Positions 1 to 5,025 of a stretch of DNA of 9,686 nucleotides are shown piece by piece. Source of the stretch: Bacillota bacterium (GTDB lineage Bacteria > Bacillota > Clostridia > Peptostreptococcales > Anaerovoracaceae); contig JAFZRG010000079.1 in assembly GCA_017619985.1 (NCBI GenBank), positions 1 to 9,686 on the forward strand, given 5' to 3'. Each line of letters opens with the position of its first letter. Positions within the stretch are counted from its first letter, which is position 1. A program made the position numbers and the translations under genes. A model generated the notes under the pieces. The model had not been told where the DNA came from. It worked only from the letters and a program-made list of their open reading frames with translations, and made no database searches.

Positions 1-138
1 AGGCTGGCAGGGGGCTCCTATGTGCTGACTCATTGGAATGTAAACCTTTTCGGGCAGGGTCATCGGGATGATGGCCTGTCCGGCAGTGTTCTTGCAATGG
101 TTCACATGGATCCCATTCAGATGTTTGCCTGAACTCAT
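1..138 (-). CDS. rnfC: Electron transport complex subunit RnfC (5' end only, runs off left edge)
   Basis: The first 46 codons of a minus-strand gene, starting MSSGKHLNGIHVNH and ending at the window edge in SQHIGAPCQP. The GIH...K.TA opening followed by a basic/proline stretch and the SQHIGAP motif is the typical RnfC N-terminus. The family enzyme is a membrane-associated FeS/FMN/NADH-binding subunit of the Rnf complex, which couples ferredoxin:NAD electron transfer to Na+ or H+ transport. The start at 138 is supported by an AGGAG box about 7 bases upstream. rnfC is usually the first gene of rnfCDGEAB in Clostridia, so the rest of the operon is expected to the left of the window. The family call is firm from the motif; the cofactor domains lie outside and were not seen. 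Confidence 0.88.
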   Translation of the reverse strand, partial: MSSGKHLNGIHVNHCKNTAGQAIIPMTLPEKVYIPMSQHIGAPCQP

Positions 139-161
139 ACTTTTTCTCCTTATTTTTCTAC

Positions 162-200
162 CAGGTCTTACGACACGTCAAAAAACGCAGCATAGACCTG
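162..200 (-). promoter_or_regulatory. Hairpin in the rnfC mRNA leader
   Basis: A 7-bp perfect stem (162-168 with 194-200, AGACCTG/CAGGTCT) closes a 25-base loop that contains a run of six U on the transcript. It starts about 4 bases after the predicted transcription start near 204 and ends 23 bases before the rnfC start codon. It may protect the 5' end of the rnf mRNA or be a small cis-regulatory element. No known riboswitch class is recognised. Confidence 0.4.
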
Positions 201-203
201 CAC

Positions 204-237
204 AGTATAGAATATAACAAGTTCGGGGAAATAGCAA
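204..237 (-). promoter_or_regulatory. Probable rnfC promoter (extended -10)
   Basis: On the minus strand TGTTATATT (211-219) is an extended -10, with TTGCTA (232-237) as a -35 at a short 15-base spacing. The transcription start would be near 204, giving a leader of about 65 bases. A second -10-like TATAAT lies upstream at 262-267 without a good -35 and could give a longer leader. Confidence 0.5.
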
Positions 238-244
238 GGTGACT

Positions 245-262
245 TTGGGATGAAATTAACAA
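245..262. promoter_or_regulatory. Rex-like redox operator upstream of rnfC
   Basis: The 18-base site TTGGGATGAAATTAACAA matches 11 of 14 defined positions of the clostridial Rex consensus TTGTTAA-N4-TTAACAA as I know it; the right half is perfect and the left half has 4 of 7. It lies just upstream of the -35 candidate and touches the alternative TATAAT at 262-267, a sensible place for a repressor site. Rex senses the NADH/NAD ratio and controls fermentation genes, which would suit rnf. This is an inference from one degenerate match. Confidence 0.35.
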
Positions 263-288
263 TTATATGTATATGGAAGGCTGCGCAT

Positions 289-401
289 GTGACCCGTGAA
301 GACGGCCCTCCTGCGGAGCGCTCCTCGCGCAGAGCGTCAGGTACCCGGCGTTCTGCGCGAAGGATGCCGCCCGGCGGGGCGAAGCGCATTCCCCGGGTCA
401 C
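289..401. repeat. 113-base GC-rich imperfect inverted repeat between glsA and rnfC
   Basis: Outer arms GTGACCCG (289-296) and CGGGTCAC (394-401) are perfect inverted copies. Nested inside is a 36-base palindrome (325-360) centred on GGTACC, with perfect 9-bp ends TCGCGCAGA/TCTGCGCGA (325-333, 352-360). Its three interior mismatches are all purine-pyrimidine changes that leave two wobbles on one strand's RNA and one on the other. The arm segments between (about 301-324 and 361-384) are also partly complementary. Both strands give short arginine-rich open frames across it that resemble each other only because the DNA is palindromic; no gene is supported. It follows the glsA terminator and precedes the rnfC promoter. 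It could be a dispersed REP/MITE-like repeat or a transcript-end structure. Confidence 0.65.
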
Positions 402-408
402 GCCATAG

Positions 409-435
409 AAAAAGCCCGGAAGTTTCCTTCCGGGC
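409..435 (-). terminator. glsA intrinsic terminator
   Basis: A 9-bp perfect stem (414-422 with 427-435, GCCCGGAAG/CTTCCGGGC), TTTC loop on the plus strand, and five U on the minus-strand transcript (409-413). It begins 23 bases after the glsA stop codon. Confidence 0.9.
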
Positions 436-458
436 AAATGTGCCGATCAGAGATGCGC

Positions 459-1394
459 TTACGCGAACATGTGCAGGCCGAGCTCCTTGGACAGATACTT
501 CAGCGCGGTGATGCCCGCGATGGAGTTGCCGTTCTCATCCAAGGACGGACCGTAGACGCCGATGCCCATCTTGCCGTCTACCACGGACAGCAGGCCGCCG
601 CCCACGCCGGACTTTGTCGGGATGCCGACTTCCACAGCGAACGTGCCGGAGCCGTCGTACATGCCGCAGGTGAACATGATGGCCTTGACGGTCTGCGCGG
701 TGCTCTCCTTGAGCAGGCGCTCGCCGTTCAGCGGGTTGACTCCGCCGTTGGCCAGGACCATGGCAAAGTTCGCCAGGGACTCTGCGGAAACGTTGATGGA
801 GCAGATCTTGGTATAAAGTTCGATGCTGGTGTCCACGTTCGTGTGGATCACGTTCTTGCTCTTCAGCAGGTACGCGATGGCCCTGTTGCGGTCACAGGTC
901 GCCATCTCGGAATTGTAGACCTGGCGGTTGAGCGTGATCTCCGGATCCAGGCATACGGTCCTGGCGAAGTTCAGCATGTCTTCGAACTGCTTGTATTCGA
1001 TCAGCAGGCTTTCCACCGCGATCGCGCCCGCGTTGATCAGGGGGTTATGAGGTTTGGTACGCGTATCGAGCTCCACGATGGAGTTGAAGGCAACGCCCGA
1101 AGGCTCCATGCCGACGTGCTCGAATACGGTGTCATAGCCGCGGATCTCCAGCGCCATGGCCAGAGACAGCAGCTTGGAAACGGACTGCATCGTAAAGCGG
1201 ATATTGGAATCCCCTGCTTTGTATACCTTTCCATCCTTGGTAGTGATGCAGAGACCCACAGCTTCCGGACGGGCCTTGCCGAGTTCCGGAATGTAAGTGG
1301 CGACGGCGCCCTTGCCTGTCACCTCTTTGCCTCTTAAATAGGCTGTTTTGAGAGCTTCCTGCAGCCGCTGGTCGCTCAACTGGTCACTGTTCAT
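459..1394 (-). CDS. glsA: Glutaminase A
   Basis: Hydrolyses L-glutamine to glutamate and ammonia in the cytoplasm. It is 311 residues, the usual length of the bacterial glutaminase family (serine-dependent beta-lactamase fold). Visible family motifs: QSVSK at 70-74, with the SxxK nucleophile/general base pair Ser71 and Lys74; NPLINAGAI at 117-125; YNSEMAT at 160-166; YDGSGTFA at 246-253; and GIPTKSGVGGG at 257-267. There are no ankyrin or STAS extensions. The frame is open to 1445, but I choose 1394 (MNSDQL): it has GGGAG about 8 bases upstream, while the upstream ATG at 1445 overlaps a TATAAT box and has no ribosome binding site. It lies downstream of gdhA in the same direction but behind a strong terminator and with its own promoter. 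Together with gdhA it would feed glutamine into 2-oxoglutarate. Confidence 0.95.
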   Translation of the reverse strand: MNSDQLSDQRLQEALKTAYLRGKEVTGKGAVATYIPELGKARPEAVGLCITTKDGKVYKAGDSNIRFTMQSVSKLLSLAMALEIRGYDTVFEHVGMEPSGVAFNSIVELDTRTKPHNPLINAGAIAVESLLIEYKQFEDMLNFARTVCLDPEITLNRQVYNSEMATCDRNRAIAYLLKSKNVIHTNVDTSIELYTKICSINVSAESLANFAMVLANGGVNPLNGERLLKESTAQTVKAIMFTCGMYDGSGTFAVEVGIPTKSGVGGGLLSVVDGKMGIGVYGPSLDENGNSIAGITALKYLSKELGLHMFA

Positions 1395-1443
1395 TGTTCT
1401 TCTCCCGAATAAATCTTTCGCAGTGATAACTCCTTGTTCTGTC

Positions 1444-1452
1444 ATTATATCA
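1444..1452 (-). promoter_or_regulatory. glsA promoter (extended -10 TGATATAAT)
   Basis: Minus-strand TGATATAAT is a perfect extended -10. No good -35 is present; the -35 position falls inside the gdhA terminator hairpin. Transcription would start near 1437, leaving a leader of about 43 bases before the ATG at 1394. The box overlaps the upstream in-frame ATG at 1445, which therefore cannot be the start on this transcript. Confidence 0.7.
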
Positions 1453-1462
1453 TAGAGCGTAC

Positions 1463-1493
1463 AAAAAATCCCCGAATTGCTTCGGGGATTTTT
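1463..1493 (-). terminator. gdhA terminator (symmetrical, possibly bidirectional)
   Basis: A 13-bp perfect stem (1464-1476 with 1481-1493) with the 4-base loop TTGC, A-rich on one side and T-rich on the other. On the minus-strand transcript the GC core is followed by at least six U. It separates gdhA from glsA. Confidence 0.92.
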
Positions 1494-1510
1494 GTGTCTT
1501 GCGATAGATG

Positions 1511-1525
1511 CGGGTCCGTGACCCG
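1511..1525. repeat. Short hairpin after gdhA sharing GTGACCCG with the 289-401 element
   Basis: CGGGTC-CGT-GACCCG, a 6-bp stem 12 bases beyond the gdhA stop and ahead of the terminator. On the plus strand it reads GTGACCCGAAGA, close to GTGACCCGTGAAGA at 289-302. It may be a remnant of the same repeat or chance. Confidence 0.35.
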
Positions 1526-1536
1526 AAGAGCGCTTC

Positions 1537-2889
1537 CTAGAAGCAGCCCTGCTCCATCATAGCTTCTGCGACCTTCTTGAAGCCGGCGATGTTGGCGCCT
1601 GCAACGAGGTCATAGCCGAGGCCGTATTCTTCTGCGGCTTCTGCGGAAACTCTGTGGATGGTCTCCATCATCTTGTGCAGCTGGTGATCGACTTCCTCTG
1701 CGGACCAGACGAGTCTCTCACTGTTCTGAGCCATTTCCAGACCGGAAACGCCTACGCCGCCCGCGTTGACTGCCTTGGAGGGAGCAACGATGATGCCGGG
1801 CTGCTGACGCAGATAGTTCAGAGCGTCGTTGGTGGTCGGCATGTTCGCGACTTCGATGTAGTACTTTACGCCGGAAGCTGCGATCTTTTCTGCGGATTCC
1901 ATCTTGACGTCGTTCTGCATTGCGGCAGGCATGTAAACGTCAACGTCCTTGACGCCCCAGCACTTCTCGCCGGGAACGAATTCTACGCCGAACTTGTCAG
2001 CATAGGGCTTGCAGTGCATCGGATCCTTGGCTCTCATCTCGAGGATGTAGTTGAGCTTCTCATCGGTGACGACGCCGTCCGGATCGTGGATGTAGCCGTC
2101 GGGACCTGCGAAGTAGGTGACCTTAGCGCCGAGCTGTGCAGCCTTCTTCATGATGCCCCAGCCTACGTTGCCGTAACCGGAGATAGCAATTCTCTTGCCC
2201 TCGATGGTGTCGTTCTCGTGCTTCAGGACTTCCTGCAGATAGTACATGGCACCGTAACCGGTGGCTTCGGGTCTGATGAGGGAGCCGCCATAGGACAGGC
2301 CCTTGCCGGTGAGAACGCCGTTCTCCCAGACGCCCTTCAGTCTTCTGTACTGACCATACAGATAACCGATCTCTCTGCCGCCTACGCCCATGTCGCCGGC
2401 CGGAACGTCGATGTCCGGACCGATGTATCTGTACAAGGCGCTCATGAAGGCCTGGCAGAAACGCATGACTTCGGCGTCGGACTTGCCGGCGGGATCGAAG
2501 TCGGAACCGCCCTTGGCGCCGCCCATGGGCAGGCCGGTCAGGCTGTTCTTGAAGGTCTGCTCGAAGCCCAGGAACTTGATGATGCCTTCATAAACGTTCT
2601 TCTGGAAACGGAGACCGCCCTTGTAGGGACCGATCGCGCCGTTGAACTGGCATCTCCAGCCTCTGTTGGTGTGCCAGTTGCCGTTGTCATCGCACCATAC
2701 GACTCTGAATGTGAACATTCTTTCGGGTTCGACCATTCTGCCGAGCAGGTCGACCTTCTCGTATTCGGGGTGCGCATCAACGACCGGTTCGATAGAGGAG
2801 AAAACTTCCTCTACGGTCTGGACGAACTCAGGTTCGTTGCCGTGCTTGGTCTTGACGGTTTCGAGAACGCTCTGCATATAAGCATTCAT
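1537..2889 (-). CDS. gdhA: Glutamate dehydrogenase (hexameric class I, probably NAD-type)
   Basis: Interconverts glutamate and 2-oxoglutarate plus ammonia with a nicotinamide cofactor, in the cytoplasm. It is 450 residues, the normal length of the small hexameric family. Visible: YKGGLRF at 89-95 (Lys90, substrate carboxylate), Lys114 in EQTFKNS, PMGGAKGGSDFDP at 121-133 (catalytic Lys126), PAGDMGVGGREIGY with Asp166, and the Rossmann motif GYGNVGWG at 238-245. The segment GPDGYIHDPDG at 262-272 and the overall wording closely resemble the Clostridium symbiosum NAD-linked enzyme as I remember it, so I favour NAD and a catabolic role; this is inference. The frame is open to 3228, but the extra 113 residues are a shadow of apbE; the start at 2889 has AAGGAGG 8 bases upstream. 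It is preceded by its own promoter and a palindromic leader and followed by a strong terminator. Confidence 0.97.
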   Translation of the reverse strand: MNAYMQSVLETVKTKHGNEPEFVQTVEEVFSSIEPVVDAHPEYEKVDLLGRMVEPERMFTFRVVWCDDNGNWHTNRGWRCQFNGAIGPYKGGLRFQKNVYEGIIKFLGFEQTFKNSLTGLPMGGAKGGSDFDPAGKSDAEVMRFCQAFMSALYRYIGPDIDVPAGDMGVGGREIGYLYGQYRRLKGVWENGVLTGKGLSYGGSLIRPEATGYGAMYYLQEVLKHENDTIEGKRIAISGYGNVGWGIMKKAAQLGAKVTYFAGPDGYIHDPDGVVTDEKLNYILEMRAKDPMHCKPYADKFGVEFVPGEKCWGVKDVDVYMPAAMQNDVKMESAEKIAASGVKYYIEVANMPTTNDALNYLRQQPGIIVAPSKAVNAGGVGVSGLEMAQNSERLVWSAEEVDHQLHKMMETIHRVSAEAAEEYGLGYDLVAGANIAGFKKVAEAMMEQGCF

Positions 2890-2911
2890 AACTGTTTGCC
2901 TCCTTAGAAAT

Positions 2912-2939
2912 TTTGTTGTACAACAAACAATAAATTTAT
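2912..2939. promoter_or_regulatory. Twin palindromes in the gdhA leader, possible operator
   Basis: TTTGTTGTACAACAAA (2912-2927) is a perfect 16-base palindrome, followed after two bases by the perfect 10-base palindrome ATAAATTTAT (2930-2939). They lie between the gdhA -10 box and its ribosome binding site. The position and symmetry suit a dimeric repressor; as RNA the first could form a 6-bp stem just upstream of the Shine-Dalgarno. The regulator is not identifiable; the half-site spacing does not fit Rex. Confidence 0.5.
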
Positions 2940-2983
2940 CGGGCAGAGCCGCCATCGGTACCCTGGCGTGCTCGTGCACCTTT

Positions 2984-3012
2984 ATTATAGCGCAAAACCT
3001 GTGCCCTCGCAC
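2984..3012 (-). promoter_or_regulatory. Probable gdhA promoter
   Basis: A perfect TATAAT on the minus strand at 2984-2989. The 17-base-spaced -35 position (3007-3012, GTGCGA) matches only 3 of 6 and lies inside the apbE terminator hairpin, so activation or another promoter is possible. Transcription from here would start near 2977 and give a leader of about 88 bases. That leader has two short hairpins (2968-2979 and 2950-2968) before the palindromes at 2912-2939. Confidence 0.5.
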
Positions 3013-3019
3013 AGGTTTT
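2994..3019 (-). terminator. apbE terminator hairpin
   Basis: An 11-bp perfect stem (2994-3004 with 3009-3019) and 4-base loop, 58 bases beyond the apbE stop. The minus-strand transcript ends in UUUU followed by GCGC, so the U-tract is short. The plus-strand side carries five T, so it may act in both directions. Confidence 0.7.
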
Positions 3020-3077
3020 TGCAAATAATTTAACAAAGTCCGCAATTTGTGGCAAAGCACGAAAATGTCCGAAGAAA

Positions 3078-4151
3078 CTACTGCGATACGCTGAAAGATA
3101 CGCCATCCGTCTGTAAAATGCTGCCGTCTGTGAGGATAAAGACCGCTTCGCAGCTCTCCATGCCTGCGATCAGCGGCAGCGCTTTTCCGCTGCCCAGCAG
3201 CAGGCAGGTCGTGGACAGGATGTCGCACGTCTCCGACGACGGGCCGATGACGGTCGCGGACAGCAGATCGGTCTCCACCGGATAGCCGGTGCGCGGGTCG
3301 AGCACGTGGTGGTACGTGACCCCGTCAGAGACGAAACATCTTTCGTACGTGCCGGACGTGACCACGGACACCGCTCCTCCCTGGGAATAGCAGCTGACGG
3401 TCCCGACGGTGCCGCGCTCCTGGATCAGCGCTTCGGCCTGCCCTTCCGACGGGTCTTCGATGCCGCAGGCCCAGGGACTGCCGTCTTCCTTTTCCCCGAG
3501 GAACACCACGTTGCCGCCGAAGTTCAGGATGGCACGCTGCACGCCGTTCTCATACAGCAGCTGCGCCGCCCGGTCCGCGATATATCCTTTCGCGACCGCA
3601 CCGAGGTCCAGCATGATGCCTTCGTCGTCCTTGTGCGCTTCCCACAATCCGTCCGGATCGCCTTCGCGAGGAGAGACGGTAACGCGGTCCCAGGCTCCGA
3701 CATATTGCAGTCTTTCCGTAATGTCTGCGGCATCCGGCACCTGCGGATCCTCCGCCGAGAAGTCCCACAGGCTCGTGACCGCGCCCATGGTCGCGTCCAG
3801 CATATGATCCGACAGTTCCCAGGCGTTCCGGCAGTCCCCCAGGAGCTTCGCCGTATCCTCCTGCACGGTGCAGCCGCCCTGCGACGCGTTGAACCGTCCG
3901 ATGTCGCTGCTTGCTATGGTCCGCGACAGCTGGTTCTCATAGTTCCTGGCCAGAGCGAACGCCTCCCGGATCAGGTCTTCCTGCCCCGCCTCGAACGTCT
4001 GGATGTAGCAGTAGGTGTTCAGCAGCCAGTCCTCGCCGAAGCTGGTCTGCGCCTGCTGCCCGCCGGATTGCCCGGTGCAGGCGGTCTGTGATATAATCAG
4101 CATCGCAAGCAGCAGCACTGCGATCGTCTTTTTCAGGTGTTTATGGATCAT
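3078..4151 (-). CDS. apbE: FAD:protein FMN transferase ApbE, lipoprotein
   Basis: Transfers FMN from FAD to a Ser/Thr of target flavoproteins outside the cytoplasm, such as RnfG and RnfD. It is 357 residues, within the usual range. The N-terminus is a signal peptide (KK at 7-8, hydrophobic 9-20) ending in SQTAC, so Cys25 is the likely lipidated residue, although Gln at -3 is not ideal for a lipobox. Family motifs: LDLGAVAKGYIAD at 181-193, NFGGN at 210-214, HVLDPRTGYP at 282-291, and the metal-binding DILST at 310-314. The start at 4151 has AAGGAAGG just upstream and overlaps the divergent NusG-II gene by 9 bases, so its promoter must lie inside that gene; I saw no convincing one. With rnfC nearby and a NusG-II/Gx pair alongside, a role in maturing Rnf or a related flavinylated complex is a reasonable inference. 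Confidence 0.94.
   Translation of the reverse strand: MIHKHLKKTIAVLLLAMLIISQTACTGQSGGQQAQTSFGEDWLLNTYCYIQTFEAGQEDLIREAFALARNYENQLSRTIASSDIGRFNASQGGCTVQEDTAKLLGDCRNAWELSDHMLDATMGAVTSLWDFSAEDPQVPDAADITERLQYVGAWDRVTVSPREGDPDGLWEAHKDDEGIMLDLGAVAKGYIADRAAQLLYENGVQRAILNFGGNVVFLGEKEDGSPWACGIEDPSEGQAEALIQERGTVGTVSCYSQGGAVSVVTSGTYERCFVSDGVTYHHVLDPRTGYPVETDLLSATVIGPSSETCDILSTTCLLLGSGKALPLIAGMESCEAVFILTDGSILQTDGVSFSVSQ
4068..4097 (+). promoter_or_regulatory. Promoter for the NusG-II / Gx transporter pair, inside apbE
   Basis: An extended -10, TGATATAAT (4089-4097), with TTGCCC (4068-4073) as -35 at 18-base spacing. The start would be near 4104, about 40 bases before the ATG at 4143. The promoter lies within the signal-peptide end of the apbE coding sequence, on the opposite strand. 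Confidence 0.65.
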
Positions 4152-4526
4152 AAACCTTCCTTTTTCAAAAAAGCGGATATCTTTTTAGCCGTCGCCCTCC
4201 TGCTCCTCGGCTTCGGCAGCCTCGCGCTGCTCAGGAGCGGCCAGAAGGACGGGGCTTTTGTGCGGGTCACCGTGGACGGCGCCCTCTACGGAACGTACGC
4301 CCTGTCCGAAGAGCGGACCGTGCAGATCGACACCGCCTACGGCAGCAATACGCTGCGCATCGAAGGCGGACGCGTCCGGATGGAAGAGGCGGACTGCCCC
4401 AACAAAGACTGCGTCGAAAAGGGAGCGATCTCGAAGACAGGCCAAATCATCCTGTGCCTGCCGCACAAGCTGTCCGTCACCGTCGTGAACGAAGGAGAGG
4501 AGGCCCCGGATGCGATCTCTTACTGA
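4143..4526 (+). CDS. NusG domain II-containing membrane-anchored protein
   Basis: A 127-residue protein with a short basic N-terminus, one membrane segment (about 12-30) and an extracytoplasmic beta-rich domain at about 38-115. The domain carries the family signature ADCPNKDCVEKG...IILCLPHKL, with Cys85, Cys90 and Cys105. Despite the name it is not a transcription factor; proteins of this family are usually encoded next to a Gx transporter gene and often apbE or rnf genes, and their role is not established. A GTG at 4137 could be used, but the ATG at 4143 has an AGGTG (4135-4139) a few bases upstream. It overlaps the next gene by 17 bases, so the two are probably translationally coupled. Confidence 0.85.
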   Translation: MDHKPSFFKKADIFLAVALLLLGFGSLALLRSGQKDGAFVRVTVDGALYGTYALSEERTVQIDTAYGSNTLRIEGGRVRMEEADCPNKDCVEKGAISKTGQIILCLPHKLSVTVVNEGEEAPDAISY

Positions 4527-5025
4527 GACGAAGGGCTCTGCCCGCATCGCCGCCTGCGGCGTGCTGACCGCCCTCGCCCTCATCTTCTCCTATATCGAAT
4601 TCCTCGTGCCGCTGCCCATCGCCATCCCCGGCATCAAACTGGGCCTGGCGAACATCGTCGTGCTCGTCTGCCTCTTTCTGCTGGGAGAAAAGTACGCGTT
4701 CCTCATCAACTGCACGCGCATCGCGCTGGCCGCCCTGCTGTTCGGCAGCGTGTTCTCCGCGCTGTATGCGCTGGCGGGAGGTGTCGTGAGCTTCGCCGTC
4801 ATGGCGCTGCTCAAACGCACGAACGCGTTCTCCGTCTGCGGCGTTTCCATGGCCGGCGGCGTGTTCCACAACCTGGCGCAGCTGACTGTCGCGGGCTTCC
4901 TCGTGGGATCCGCGCAGGTCTTCTATTACTTCCCCGTCCTTCTGCTGTCCGGCATGGTGACCGGCATCGGCATCGGCATCCTGGCGACGCTCATCCTGCG
5001 ATCAGTACGTCATACCCAAGCTTAA
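4510..5025 (+). CDS. Gx transporter family membrane protein (often annotated heptaprenyl diphosphate synthase component I)
   Basis: A 171-residue, strongly hydrophobic protein with about five to six membrane segments (roughly 11-32, 45-59, 63-83, 85-101, 107-133, 138-164). The signature PGIKLGLANIVVL at 40-52 is that of the Gx transporter family, which resembles ECF-type substrate-binding (S) components; the prenyl-synthase name is inherited and no prenyltransferase motif is present. The start at 4510 has GGAGAGGAGG just upstream, inside the preceding gene. The substrate is unknown. Given ApbE, the NusG-II partner and Rnf nearby, supply of a flavin- or quinone-related compound is possible but unproven. 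Its 3' end overlaps the convergent TSUP gene by 35 bases. Confidence 0.85.
   Translation: MRSLTETKGSARIAACGVLTALALIFSYIEFLVPLPIAIPGIKLGLANIVVLVCLFLLGEKYAFLINCTRIALAALLFGSVFSALYALAGGVVSFAVMALLKRTNAFSVCGVSMAGGVFHNLAQLTVAGFLVGSAQVFYYFPVLLLSGMVTGIGIGILATLILRSVRHTQA

Noticed and set aside
168..437. Minus-strand open frame of 89 codons over the intergenic repeat
   Set aside because: It spans the glsA terminator, the inverted repeat and the rnfC promoter; the similar peptides on both strands are explained by the palindromic DNA.
438..1337. Plus-strand open frame (299 codons) antisense to glsA
   Set aside because: A shadow of glutaminase codons; no ribosome binding site and no recognisable domain.
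1654..2907. Long plus-strand open frame (417 codons) antisense to gdhA
   Set aside because: The opposite strand encodes a full-length, highly conserved glutamate dehydrogenase; the frame is open only because of GC-rich codon bias and its translation resembles no protein.
2912..2927. gdhA palindrome as a Rex site
   Set aside because: It shares TTGTT/AACAA with Rex boxes but the halves are four bases too close together.
2890..3228. N-terminal extension of gdhA upstream of 2889
   Set aside because: The extra 113 codons cross the apbE terminator and the 3' end of apbE in another frame; the Shine-Dalgarno and family length fix the start at 2889.
4963..4981. GGCATC tandem repeats (about three copies)
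   Set aside because: They encode the Gly-Ile repeats of a membrane helix in the Gx transporter; no sign of an independent repeat element.
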